Of a DNA stretch of 64,000 bases, positions 25,832 through 38,191 are shown in pieces; the stretch's first letter is position 1, and every line of letters begins with the position of its first letter. A program made the translations under genes and the position numbers. The DNA lies in contig OX387200.1 in NCBI GenBank assembly GCA_947561715.1, positions 188,501-252,500 on the forward strand, in the 5' to 3' direction. Under the pieces are notes generated by a model. It did not search any database. It was given only the letters and a program-made list of their open reading frames with translations, and had not been told where the DNA came from. The stretch is from Ascidia mentula. Lineage: Eukaryota; Chordata; Ascidiacea; Phlebobranchia; Ascidiidae.

Positions 25832-28800
25832 GTTAAAACGTACGAGTAAAAGTTGTAGCCAAGCAACAAAAGGCCTCGTAGAGCATCTCCGCAGTTTCAT
25901 TCAATCTGGTTTGAGGATATTTTTTGTGCAAATATGAAACCGCGCTGTAGTTGAATCAAATTTAATTTTAACTCCACTGCCGCAATGAAGCGGATATGAC
26001 GTCACAAACGTTTGCATCACCAAAAGGTGTTTCCCCTCATACGTTGGGAAGAATTGTGGTTCACAATCATCGCCCTCATCTCTGTCCGACACCGAAACAC
26101 CTTCTCCTACCGTAAACCCTTCAAGTCTTTTCGATCAATCATAAATAACAAGCAGTGCTTTACCGTAGCCATCTGTCTGTTTGAAATTAACCCGAGATAC
26201 GAGAAAGCGTCTGTGGTAACGTAGGCTCGGGTTGACCCAACTCATGCACAAGATACACGCGTCATACGAAGCACTTGAAATCCTTTCCTTGTTTGAAATC
26301 TCACGAAACTTCATCAAAACCCAAACACATATTTTTTTCTCGTGGAAGCATCAGAGTTTCTTAAAACAACAAACCGCTCGGGTTCCATAATTCCGATTTC
26401 CTGTCCTTCAAACGTTTGAGAACCCCCAACAATAAACATCCATCCACGTCACAATCGAGATAAGGCTCTCGAACGCCGGGCGCCCTGTGACGTCACAATG
26501 CAAACAAGAGCCACCGCTGAAGAAGCACGGTTTTATTACGTCACTATCGCCGAGACACACATATTTTTGTAAGATAGCGATTGCGACTCTGATCACTCCC
26601 TGCAGTGCGTCTGTTCTGTGGTGCTTGGAGCAAGTTTGCACACAACCTTAAGTTTCATTGAGACGAGTTTTTCCACATCCTGTATGGGATCCAATTCCGT
26701 TCAATGAAAATCGAATCAAGAAGTCGATACAAGGGGGGACACACAAAGAAAGCTGATGTAAATTACCTGCTGGTAAGCTGGTTGTACAACTTTCAGCAAG
26801 GTTAAATATTACTCGGTTGCAATGGAATATAGTCTGGTATTTTGAGTGAACATGTGAATGGCTCCATACCCCAACCACAATCAAGTAAGTTAGATAGTAA
26901 GTTGTTGTAGAAGATTCGTCACCGGATATGATTACGTCACAATTGTTTATCCAAATATGACTTAAAGCAGGTATTAATAAACTATCAGAAAATATTACAG
27001 AGATGACAATAATCCGACAGACAGAATTTGTACTTTGCTGGGAAATATCGGGACAGATTGACAACTCTCGCTCTTCGGATTTGAACATAATTCCCCACCC
27101 AGACCCTTAACGCCACCAAACGGCGAACCATACAAAATATTTATTACCACTAAGCGCCGCTGCAGATAAGATCTCGGTCCAACGCCCCTTTCACGTACTT
27201 GGTACAAAACCTGATCGGGATTTTTGCCCAAGATATCCAGGGTTCGAATCCCGCTGCGGCAAAATAACATACACTGTATCACATCTAAGCATAAAGCTTC
27301 AGGAAGATATTGTTGTTAAGAATGCGCAGAGAACTAATACTTACCCAAGCCAACACTATAGCGAGGTATCGCCGAGTCAGCACATAAAACAAACGGTTTT
27401 GTAACCATCCAACTCGCCTGCACTCCACAGCAAACAAAAGCACATGGGACAAACTATTTTAAAATTTCATTTATTCAACAAACTTAGTCCAGTTAGTGTT
27501 TTGGGGTTAAGTGGAATTGCATCCCGAAGTTCCGCCGAAACCCAACCTTCCTCAATGCGTTTTGTTTAAAGTTTTTCTTAAATATTCTACCATGATAACT
27601 CTCACGATAGAGTTAGGGTATTTTGAAGGACAAACTTCACATTTACAGAAATTAATTGAGTTTTTGATCATGGAGCCGGTGATAAATCCTGGCGGTAAAA
27701 CCACATCAAGAGGGGAACCCCCCCTTATTAAGGTTGAAAGGTGCGGCCGTAATATCACTAATCGCCAAATTTCGTCGAACCTAATCCCACTTTCATTTAT
27801 CGACCCAAGCGTTTAGAACCAAGTATTTCGTCTGCGCAAATTCGCTGACCGGCCCAGGCAGCAGGTAGGTGTCTGTCTGAGTGCAGGTTGCACAGTTAAA
27901 TTGCTGCTTCAATCTTGGATCACCTTCATAATCCACCCACAATTAACCCTAGAGAAATTCTCCAAGAAACATTGGATAAGATAAAATTTGGAAATTTAAA
28001 AAAAAAGAAAAAAAAAGATGAAACCAACTTCCAAAAATCCTTTACAAGAAGGAGATCTTGAGTGAAATTGGTGAAAACCGAAGTAAAAGGCACAGATTTC
28101 AACGCATTAACCGCCACATACTAATGTTCACTGCCAGTGTGGAAAGTGCAAAGTGTGGGATGGTAATCGCATTGGCACCCGAATCAGTACCAGGTCACAG
28201 ACGACACCCGACCGATATAACATACAGCGTTTAGGAAAGGATGAACAACTGACAACACTGGAGTCATAATAATCAACTGCATGAGATTGCCACGAATGCG
28301 AGTTTAATCACTTTCAAACTTTCGCTTATAATTCTTACCAAAATCAAATTACCCACCAGCGTTTAAAAAGGAGTGTTTCTTCACATTTTAACAGAACTCA
28401 TGCAACGTTATAGCATTCTTGTTATAAACACAAACATCGTACTCACCGAGTTGGAACGAAATTCCTGGCAATAACGTCCATCAGAAGTTGAACTTGTTGG
28501 CTAACTTGGTTCTTTGTTTCAAATAAATCCAATATCCAATTAGATCGTTTTAAGTCAAACTCAATCAGCACAAAAGCTTATGGAAGTCTTGCAAACTGAA
28601 GTATTAAATTAATGTTAACAACACAACCAAGCAGAATGCGTTGCAACATCACAAGTTTCCACTACAACTACAATAGGTGGTGATACCTAAACTAAACCGT
28701 CTACCCAATCACAGAGTACATTAGTAGCCTGGCCACCTCTGCATCTGTTGTCCTTCCAGCTTCATTATTCCAAGTGCTTCGGAATCGCTGTCTCATGAAA

Positions 28801-30118
28801 TCAATACAAATAAAAGCCATCTTCTGTCTCTTGCACGAGCCTGATCGCAAAACCGATAAAAACAATCAGATCCTCGCATACAAATGGTCTCAAGACGAAG
28901 CCAATCAACAAATTCCCAAAGCGTCCCAATAATATCTGCGGTTGGATTCCGTGTGAGATGTGGAACGCTTCAAACTTTAATTATCGTTTTATGATTAGAG
29001 GAGACATTCCATTGGTTTCATAAGGAATCGTTGGAAATAATTAACCTCGAAAATTTGTCACAAACTCAATGTTGAAATGATCGCGCCCGTTTTCATAGTT
29101 AACAATACTAACATGTTTTTACAACTATGCCCTGCAATGTCTCATTATAAACCTACCAAAAACGTTTCCAGCTAATTAAAACCACCCAAGCTAATGGTGC
29201 CTACCCCATACACGGCAATCTGTTCCCACGACTAATTGTACAAATGCTGAGGTCTGGAATTCTCACTAGTAATTCTCTAGGCGATGCAACTATTTTATCC
29301 CAAGTAACTTCGAGTCAATCTTCACCAATAAAACTTCTGTAGTTGAACGAAACCTGTTCGTCTATGCAGGAGAGACAGTCGCTCTAATTAAAATACGTAC
29401 GCCATACGTCAGAATTCGCTTACTGCTTGTCATCAACAATGTTGTGATATATGACCTGAGATAGGGTGGCAGAATCCACGCTTGCCAAAACTTTATCTTC
29501 CTTAATGCAAAAAAAAACACAAAGCGACATCCTTACATTAATGTCAACACGATTCAAGTCAAAAATTGCCTGGTTGTGAATAACTATGTACTTTCAATAT
29601 AAGAGGAAAGTATTCAGTATTTTACCACGAAATCCATTTTGTTAAATCCAGCCGAGTTTCTCTTACTTAAGTCAGAAAACTTTGTTCGTGCATAGGCTTC
29701 CCCACTCCCATTAGCTCTCTGAGTAAGTAGCGCGGCTGTGATTGTTACGTAGCTCGAACGTAAGACAGGTCGACACATTGTCGATATTTCTATTGCTCTG
29801 CTTCGCCCCCAGCGGCAAAATGGACAATTTGGGTCCAGATATAGGAAAGCGCTTTGTAAAACAAATAAAACGTCTCTACCTTGAATCGCCATCTTTAGTG
29901 TTTACTTAAATCATTTTTGGCTTTTTGTTAATTATTGTGCAGCAGGTGCTGGGTTAACTAACTCTAATAAACCTTTCGAAAGCAAAACATGGTATTACAT
30001 TCAACATATACATTTTTGTAGCAAAACAATCTTCGCAGCGATAATGGGTTGTTTAGTTAATCCGAAGTTTTGGTTAAATTTTATCAAAAACCAAGTGAAT
30101 GAGCAATTACTGACACCG

Positions 30119-30382
30119 AACGAGTTCGGAAAATTTTGATCTTTAAGATTCGCAGATTTTTGCAAATAAATTCCCGCTTTAACATCCCAAAGCAACTGTT
30201 TTAATAGAATTCACTGCCAGGTCAGTTTTTGAGAAAACGCACATTAGATTAGAAACCAAGCACTTACCCAGCAAATGACGGATGTCTTTCGACAGAAGTT
30301 TGTTGCAAACTGTCTTTCCCTTGTATAATGTATTGGCATCACTCTTGTTATTAATTTCCTCTTCTTCCAATATTTTGTACAT
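30119..30382 (-). CDS. Candidate small gene 5' exons, unrecognised
   Basis: An ATG at 30382 opens 38 codons (start MYKILEEEEINNKSDANTLY, then ...LLSKDIRHLL) and ends at a good GTAAGT donor after 30268. A phase-compatible continuation begins at about 30176 (AGIYLQKSANLKDQN). The predicted protein is Lys/Asn-rich and I do not recognise it. The acceptor (TTAAAG) is weak and no further exons were traced, so this may be a chance open frame. Confidence 0.25.
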
Positions 30383-31592
30383 AATCTACTTAAATTGACC
30401 GCTGCTGATGTTTAACAATAACTCCACACGTTACCTAACAAAGACAAAACAGTTACCATTGTTGAAAGTTTTAACTGAGATTCTATTCAATAGTTTCGCA
30501 ACAATGAGCATTGTTTACTCGAGGGTTTCTTCCGGTTAAACAACTAAAATCCTGTAACATTTTCCACATTTATGTTTCACGCCCGAATCAATCTTTTGTA
30601 CATCTTAGTGAGAAAATGCGATTATCTCGTACTAACAGCATTGACTTCCAGCAGTGACATTACAGTGTTTTATTACAAGCGTGCCCCACTTTCAAGGATG
30701 TTAGCCACTTATTGCATTAGATCGATACAAAATAGGCGCAGTGTGAACCCAACAGCTGATAACACGACTGCTGGAGAGACGACTTTATCTGCAAAGAAAC
30801 TTTTTGTAATCAAGACTTGATTGACAGAAAATAAAGCGTCTCCTGCAAAACTTTAACCCCAGGTTTTCAGAAACCATTGGTTAATCAAGTGCGTACAAAG
30901 ATTTTTTATGTGGTGTCGACTAATTCCCTCAGTATTTCTTCACGTTAAGTAAAAAGAAATATAATAATACTGGCTTTCCATGAAATACCTGTCCCCCAAT
31001 ATTATATTCCCCTTTAATTAAATGGATTTTGTTCTGGAGCGAAGTTAATACTTAAACCTTATCAAATACTAATTTTTATCAATATGTTCTCTTCAATATA
31101 CATTTTTTACTTTCCTCATCATGGAATAAGTTAAATAATCTTTAGACCTAAGTTAAAATGCGTGCCCTTATTTTCACTAACAAACCTTGCCAAATTCTTC
31201 CTGGAGGCTTAACAAGGTTTAATCATGTTAACAAAGGTTGTTTTCTATTCGACCACTTTGCTTGTCATCACTGGATTAGCACGTCTGTCTGGATAACTAA
31301 TTTGAACGCAAGGCTTGCAAGACTGCGTTCCACAAGACTTGTGACATAACAATCGGGACTAAATAGTGAACTACCGTAAAATTGCACTTTTTTAACGAGA
31401 ACTTTTTACAGTGTATTATTTAAAAAGCAGTTGACATATATAAAATTATTGTGCAAAGTTCACATTGCAATTAAACAAGAATGACTTTCGCCAAATTTTA
31501 AGATGTGGTACTGTGTAGGTTTGGTTAATTAATGTAGCGGCGTCATACGTTTCGGTTGAATGACCACAGATGTTTTGTTTTGTTGGAAAATA

Positions 31593-31834
31593 CTACTACA
31601 CCGGGTCACAAAGTTTTTTCCAAACTTGATCCACATATAAGTATGTGTAAAACAGAAATCTGTGTGAATTTTATTGATTAGGTGTAAACAGGGCCACCAC
31701 TTGTTATTTTTGTTTATAAATTTAACTTGAAACACTACACGAAATCGTAGCGTTAATATTCGCACAGATTTCTATGTTACATAGACTTATATGTGGATCA
31801 AGTTTGGAAAAAACTTTGTGACCCGGTGTAGTAG
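31593..31834. mobile_element. Tc1/mariner-type MITE upstream of TBC1D25
   Basis: A 242-base element has about 51 bases of perfect terminal inverted repeat, starting CTACTACACCGGGTCACAAA, that then continues imperfectly to about 70 bases. TA dinucleotides flank both ends (31591-31592 and 31835-31836), the expected Tc1/mariner target duplication. There is no open frame. It ends 112 bases before the TBC1D25 start codon. Confidence 0.92.
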
Positions 31835-31945
31835 TATCTTCCTTGTTTGTTATTGGATAAAGTGTTTCTGATGTAGGGAAAGTTATTTGTCGCGACTTTA
31901 TGTACTTTGTTACTTTTTTTGTTGACAATTGTAAGACAAATAATC

Positions 31946-34900
31946 ATGTTCAGAATGAAAAGGTCAAGTGACGTCAAGGATGTAATACATATCAAAGTAA
32001 AGGTAGGCTGATCTGCTCTTCAAATGCAACGTTGTTTAAAAACAACAGTATTTTCTTATTGTATTTCTCATTACAATATCCAGCTGAATTTTTTACAGAA
32101 ATTTGCCGGATATTTTAATCCAGAAAGTAAAAGTTTTGCGGTTGATCCGCACTTAACAACTTTCGAAGATCTTCAAAAGATTTTGGTCGAAGCTTTTAAT
32201 TTAAACGGGTAAGCATCAGATTCAACATTGAATTAATTTCCTTACCCAGAATTGCATGAAAGGTGGTTTGGGTTAAAATGAATATGCCAGTTTTCTATTA
32301 TTGAACTTTACATCATATATTGTTGTGCAGACCTTTTCATATTACATATTTATGTCGTGATGATGTTGGAGAAAATGTTTTTCTTTCAATGCTCACTGAC
32401 TGGGATCTCGACGCTGCTTTTATGACATCATCAGATCCACATTTAAGACTCAAAGTTTGTTTTGGTAAAGATATGTTTTTGAACAAAATGTTACAACTTT
32501 TTCTGTATGCACAGCTTGATGCTGAACCGTATAAAGATGGATTGATGTCGAAAATGAAGGATTACGAGTCTCCAGAATCATCCAAGTTTTTTTCAAATAC
32601 GCAATTGATGAAAAATCTGCTTCAGCCAATGTCTGAAAGGTGAATCCCCTAAATAGCGGTTGCTACTTGGCCTACAAAGAAACATAAACTTAACAGTTAA
32701 GAAAATCATGAACTGTTCACTGAAATCCCCTAAACCAAAAATATGTTTTCTTGTTTTAAATTACTTAATCTGGCTTTGCTTATCTTCTAATTTGAATATT
32801 TAAAACTTTTTTGTATAAGGCAGAAATTGTTCCCCTCACTAACAGTTGTTTTTGTCTGAAGCGTTAACAACATTCTTACTCTACCTAATGTACAAAAACC
32901 GTGGATGTCTTCACTTGGAAGTGCTTTTAATAAGATTTCTATTGGATTGGGTTATCCAAACCCAGTTGGTAACGAGCAAAGTTTCTTCCCATCAAAATCA
33001 CCACTTGGTACAAATATAAAGATTTACTGAAATTTAATTTTAACTTTTATATTTTTTAAATGAAAACTTTCAACATTCATGAACCAGAAAATGATAAATA
33101 ATCCTAAGTCGTCTGTCTGTTTCAAGTTTTTACGACATATATATTTCGCCTGTGTGTGCAGGCATCATCAGTATCACTTAAAACAGACAGACGACTTAGG
33201 ATTATTTATCATTTTCTGCATTGATCTGTTACTGAGTCTCTGTCAGCCATAAAGACTACACAGGCGATTCATAGAAATCAAACTATCATTCATGAACCAG
33301 AGCTAATTTTGACTGTGTTGTTGTTTCTGCAGATGATGTTGAATTCCGCATGTACCTTGACGAAAATGGAAAATTAAAACGACCTGAAGAATTACGACTT
33401 CGAGTTTATCATGGTGGAGTTGTTCCAGCTCTGCGGAAGGTCGTATGGAGGATGTTGTTGAATATATTCCCATCACACTTAACTGGGGAGGAAAGGATGG
33501 CTTACATTAAAAAGAAAACTGGTAACGTTTATATTACTTGCTGAAAAATGACTGCCAGTCTGTGACAAATTTTCAGTTTCATAATAACATGCATATGCAT
33601 AAAATAATATATCGTGTATGCTATAACTAATTATAGATTAAGCAGAGTGGCAATTTATGCATACTATGAGTTTAATTAGGGGTTGAATTAGCTAAATAAA
33701 TGAGCTGCATGTTCCAAGTACATAATACCCAGATGCAATTTATACCAATTACAACCCTGAATAACAGATGTTCACACTATGATTTAGTCTGTTGATTTAA
33801 TCTAATGTCTTTGTGGAGTTTTGTTACAAATCAACGTTGTTAACTAATGTTGATGTTTGTCTGATAATTCCACGACTTTACCACCAGAACAATATGAGGA
33901 ACTGAAGTCAACGTGGCAAGCCAGAGCAGATGATGAACAAGTTCAATATATTTCAAACATGGTCTGGAAAGATGTTCTACGAACTGATAGGTAACCTTTA
34001 TGTCAACATGCAACCAGCCTTTGAATTACCACATACTGTGCACGGCTCATCCACCACACACATTTGTTAATCTGACAGTTTATTATTATTCCAGGTCTCA
34101 TCCATTTTTCCAGGGAAGTGATGACAACCCGAACACCATCTCCCTTCTCAACATTCTCACAACATTTGCTTTAAGCCACCCCAAAGTATCATACTGCCAA
34201 GGTTTGTATCTAACTTAACAGTACTGATTTTATTTTGACCAACACCAATATTAATGGTAGGCATGAGCGATATTGTCTCTCCAATATTTGTTGTCATGAA
34301 CAGTGAGGCTCAGGCCTATGTGTGTTTCTGTGGCATTATGGGAAGGTTACAGGAAAACTTCTTACGGGATGGAAGATCAATGTCAACCAAATTTAAGGTA
34401 ATTGAAACATAATATTTCCAAACATCATATTAAATGTAAGTTTTTTATCTTGTCAGTGGTGTCAGTGTATTTCGATGACTCATTTGTTTTTATAACCTGA
34501 AAATGTTTTAATACAACCCGTATTACCTTTGTCTTAAATTATCAGTAGTTAACTTGTATAATGTCGCTATTGTGCTCTATATAATTAATGTATCAGCAAT
34601 TGAAAGTGTATGTGACACGGAAATCCTAATTAAAAACAATTAAACTGTATGATAAACAAAATTTTTAAAATAGTGTTGGATAAAAGTCCTCAAAATGGCC
34701 ATTGGTGTTCGAGATGCAGCTGTTGTTGGTTGTCATTGTTAAGCTGTATCCTACGCTATGTGCTTGTGAAAATTCAAGCTTTTTAAAATTTAGAAAGTGG
34801 GTTTCCACCAATTTGTGTTGATTAATGATATCAATTAAATGAACTCCTAACTACCTTTTTGTGTTCAGCATCTTTCATTGCTTGTAAGACATCATGATCC

Positions 34901-35767
34901 AGAGTTCTTCGTCTACTTGAAATCGATGAGCGCAGACAACATGTTTTTCTGCTACCGATGGATTTTGCTTGAGATGAAGCGTGAGTTCTCGTTTGAGGAT
35001 GCCATCACTGTGTTGGAGGTAAAAATAAACAGAAATATAACAAATAAACAAAGTGAAAAGACAAAAATGTTTTGGATGAAACCAGCCAGACAACATCACA
35101 ATTCTGATGTGTCAGATGTGGCTTTTTCAAATTTTTGAGCATCATATTCCCTGATTTTTGTGAAGCAAGTTTTACTGAACAGGTGATGTGGAGTTCCCTT
35201 CCACCGCAACCTCCTGATGAAGATCTTTCTTTGGAAGATTACAGTGGGATGAGTGACGATGACCTCAGGAGCAAAGAAGATCAAAGTAAAATGAATTCCT
35301 CCCCAACCAAAGCGATCTCTTCTCAATCCACACCAACATCCAACCCATCTGAAAAGATCGATTTTCCTGGATCACCAAACTCATCTTTTGAAGATGGGGA
35401 TCCTCCACCTGCTGACACGATAGGACTTAGTAACGTTGAAATAGTGGATTATTCCACGGAAGATTCTGCACATAACTTGAGGGTCCTGAATCGCAACAAG
35501 GTGTCCCACTTTCCAGAAAACCTTCCCAAACTAGAACCTCTACCTCCTCCTGAAGAATTTGGATGCGGAAATCCTTTCCTCCTATTTGTGTGTCTTGCAG
35601 TTCTCCTGGAGGAAAGAAACTATCTTGTCAACGAACGGAAAGAGTATGATGATTTTGTGATGCATTTTGATGGTATGGTTCGAAGCCACTGTCCTAAGAA
35701 AGTGCTCTCGAAAGCCATGAGACTTTTTGCTGAATATCTTAAATCCAACGCGATGCCATCCTTGTAG
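31946..35767 (+). CDS. TBC1D25: TBC1 domain family member 25 (Rab GTPase-activating protein)
   Basis: This protein stimulates GTP hydrolysis on Rab proteins. The vertebrate orthologue (OATL1) acts on Rab33B at autophagosomes. Exons lie at about 31946-32002, 32099-32208, 32331-32640, 32862-33007, 33333-33521, 33888-33990, 34095-34201, 34261-34397, 34869-35018 and 35183-35767. The N-terminal ubiquitin/PB1-like region has SFAVDPHLTTFEDLQKILVE and LSMLTDWDLDAAF. The TBC domain starts near RPEELRLRVYHGGV and carries the arginine finger (VWKDVLRTDR) and glutamine finger (VSYCQGMSDI). The conserved C-terminal block is EEFGCGNPFLLFVCLAVLLE. A Ser/Pro-rich linker separates the last two. The start codon is the first ATG before a short exon ending HIKVK, which matches the human VRVRVK position. 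An AATAAA lies at 36407. Confidence 0.93.
33086..33217 (-). repeat. Hairpin with 37-bp perfect arms and a hammerhead-like core
   Basis: Arms 33086-33122 and 33181-33217 are perfect inverted repeats around a 58-base loop. On the minus strand the loop contains CTGATGA (33171-33165), a 5-bp stem GCCTG/CAGGC, GAAA (33147-33144) and GTC (33136-33134). It lies in a TBC1D25 intron. A 15-base direct repeat (CATTCATGAACCAGA) at about 33074 and 33289 may mark an insertion. Confidence 0.75.
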
Positions 35768-35789
35768 TGGAACAAAAATTATAGAAAAT

Positions 35790-37225
35790 TAGTTATTTCT
35801 TGACTCATTTCCAAGAAAGCATAAAAGTTTTAGGTATTTATTTGTTTTGCTTGGTGGGGCGGTGTAGTTGCCTAGCAGTTGCTCCAAGTGTGCCTTAAAA
35901 GTAGCGTTTCTCTTTGTGTGACGTCATACAGCCCGTTATTTTTGCAACATTTAAGTCTCGTTCTTAAACTCTCGTGCAATGATTGTTAGTTTTTTGCACT
36001 ATTATGTTCTATAAAATTTCTTCAAGTTTTGCGACATTTTGCACAACCCCTCAGTTCCCTTATGCACAAACCCCCGCATGACTGCCGGATAATCTATAAT
36101 ACCGACTAACACGCGTAACCTCATGCTGATACTTGATGTCTATTATTCTCGCATATGTCACACAACTCATACACACTTTTGTGTCCCTTCTCATTTTAAT
36201 ATTGCGTTCGCTTGGTGGCGTTAGTAAGCTGATTTATTTTTATCAAGTGGGGTCGATGTTTGTATGCAAGATAGAGCACGTTTCATAATCTTCAAAACCC
36301 TTCGGAATTTATTGAAAGACTTAGTGTAATATCCAACATATACTGTAATATTATACAAGTTACTGTACTTGAGGTGTTGCGTCATCGCACAAACGTGGTG
36401 CGTCCGAATAAAGTGCTATTTTTCCTACACCCATGTTTTATGTGACTCCAGACACAATAGAAATGCTAGGTAAGATTTTACTTTGCAGCTGACAACAACA
36501 CGTGGTTATTCTTCTTTTGAGTGGCGAAGATTACAAACTACTGCCTCGAAAACTTCCAAATACGTTTGTGGACAAGCTTGAAGGGATCGAATGCATTGAA
36601 GAGTGGCAAAGTTGGAAGCATGCCAACCTCAATCCCATGAGAAAGATCATCTTCCCACCTTGCTTGTTGTGAATTATTAAACAGTAACACGATCGTCCCA
36701 ACCCCCCCCAACTTCTAAACAATGCAGATATCTTTGTGAAAAGATTCACTTTGTTTGCGTTGTTACTGCTATATGACGTCATGTGTCCTTAACACGGATG
36801 ACGTCATTGTGTATTTGAGAATAACGACATGTAGAATGCCAACTTCCATTTTCTGCTGACAAGATTACGTCATAATTGCGTGGGTGTTTCTGACGTCATC
36901 ATACTGACAAATAAGCATTTGGGCAAAGAATATTTCAAGCTTTTTAAAACAAATCTTTAGTTGAGGGAGTGAACTCGTTGAAACTTACATCAACGTTGCG
37001 ATAATCTGGCGCCTGTGGTCGGCCGAGCAACAAAGTTTGGACCAGATCATTTCCAACATCTAATTACCTCCGATCAGCCTCCATGACTCAGCTTTAGTGA
37101 TTTGACAGCAGCATGTCTCACTTGATGGATCTGTCGTAATTCCCATGCAATCATTCATAATTAAGCGAACCCACCGCCCTTCCCATGTTAAAAGTATTCG
37201 GTATCACCCACCATTTTTTCTCGCT
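35790..37225. other. TBC1D25 3' UTR and intergenic region
   Basis: A 3' UTR probably runs to the AATAAA at 36407-36412. Beyond that I see no coding sequence on either strand, only short frames. Confidence 0.5.
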
Positions 37226-37231
37226 AAATAA

Positions 37232-37240
37232 TATATAAAT
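37232..37240 (+). promoter_or_regulatory. TATA box of the small secreted-precursor gene
   Basis: TATATAAAT stands about 260 bases before the start codon at 37496. A plausible 5' UTR intron follows: a GTGAGG donor near 37261 and a long T-tract with CAG acceptor at 37405. With that intron removed the leader would be short. Confidence 0.45.
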
Positions 37241-37495
37241 ATCCCTTGCTTGAGTTGGTTGTGAGGTTGGTTTGGCGGCTGTCGTGCTCGTCTTATCTTA
37301 AGAGAAGCAACACATTGACAGATAGGAGAATCAAAAATTTGCTCTAAAACAATTGTTTAAAACTTAATTTGTTTCTGTTTTACAAAAGTTTTTTTTTTCA
37401 ATGCAGAGGGCGAGCCACGGTCTTGCTACTAAACTTTGTATTGTGAAACAACTGAAGTTCGTAGAAGTTAAGAGTGGTGATTTGTGGTTGACGAC

Positions 37496-37819
37496 ATGCA
37501 TTCCTTGTGTATCATGATGTGTGCTTTTCTCACCTTAGCTGTGGCATTATCCCCAAACGAATGTTGCACCGGTGGAGCTCTGGCTTCGACTCCACAGTGT
37601 GTAAGATTCTGCAAGATTATGAGCGTTCTTAACAGCGGAACAGAGTCTGGAGGAATTCCAACAACCGGGAAGCGCTCGTATCCAATCGGTCCCAAACATT
37701 CGCGAAGTTGGAAGGACGGAAAAAAACGACCGAGCAGGTTGTGTCAGAGGAAACACCCTATTGTGATGTGCTGGCAAACTGACAACTGGGCACCTATTGG
37801 ATATTTTGGAATAAAATAA
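37496..37819 (+). CDS. Secreted neuropeptide-like precursor, orexin-like layout
   Basis: A 107-residue single-exon reading frame starts with a signal peptide (MHSLCIMMCAFLTLAVA). The predicted mature peptide follows at once, with four cysteines (CC at residues 23-24, C35, C39). It ends SGGIPTT before GKR, an amidation and cleavage signal. A second segment SYPIGPKHSRSWKD ends at GKKR. The remaining tail has two cysteines. Vertebrate prepro-orexin has the same order: signal peptide, four-cysteine peptide, GKR. The stretch from the last cysteine (CKIMSVL...GGIPTT-GKR) resembles orexin-A (CRLYELL...AGILTL-GKR) from memory, but the cysteine spacing differs. A TATA box, a 5' UTR acceptor and an AATAAA (37962) support a real gene. 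It could be an unrelated cystine peptide. Confidence 0.65.
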   Translation: MHSLCIMMCAFLTLAVALSPNECCTGGALASTPQCVRFCKIMSVLNSGTESGGIPTTGKRSYPIGPKHSRSWKDGKKRPSRLCQRKHPIVMCWQTDNWAPIGYFGIK

Positions 37820-37961
37820 GTGACCCATATATAAATCTATGAACTTCTGCAAACCCAAATGAGTGAAACTTTCATCACTTATTTTTCTATTGTAACGTAC
37901 AGCTCTGGTGGTTTCCCAATAGGTGGTAGTTTAAACTTGGATGACATGTACAATTTATTTA

Positions 37962-37967
37962 AATAAA
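37962..37967 (+). terminator. Polyadenylation signal of the secreted-precursor gene
   Basis: AATAAA stands 143 bases after the TAA stop codon of the precursor and before the GFM2 start. Confidence 0.5.
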
Positions 37968-38191
37968 GATTTTTTGTTTCTTCCGTTTATGGGAAACAAT
38001 GTTTATCAAGTAATATATTATTGAAATTTATTATTGCAAAAAGTGTGAATTTGGAAATTACTTTTGTGTATAACTTCGTGCTTTTGAATAAATTATCGCA
38101 TGAGTGATGGAGTAAGGGATGTCGGTTGCACGTGAATTATTGCGAGGAAGGCTCTAGTTATGGGTTAGAAAGTTGTTTGTTGGCCGCAGAA

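Larger units (their letters stand above)
18270..30000. other. Gene-poor block upstream of the CaV1 exons
   Basis: No convincing multi-exon coding unit was found on either strand in about 11.7 kb. It holds a tRNA-like sequence (18704-18776), a MITE (25390-25831), a tRNA B-box-like fragment near 27230-27258, and many short open frames without matching splice phases. Because the first visible CaV1 exon is acceptor-bounded, this block probably contains the 5' intron, the first exon and regulatory sequence of the channel gene. Confidence 0.6.

Noticed and set aside
26995..27282. Minus-strand frame of 95 codons
   Set aside because: It runs through a tRNA B-box-like repeat fragment (CRSGIRTLDI), typical of SINE-derived frames.
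29614..29892. Minus-strand frame starting MAIQGRDVLF
   Set aside because: A good ATG context precedes a GTAGAG donor, but no phase-matched next exon was found and the long frame resembles no family.
32465..32514. Possible 50-base intron inside TBC1D25 exon 3 (GTAAAG...GCACAG)
   Set aside because: Removing it shifts the frame into a TGA at once, and the retained sequence stays open to a good donor.
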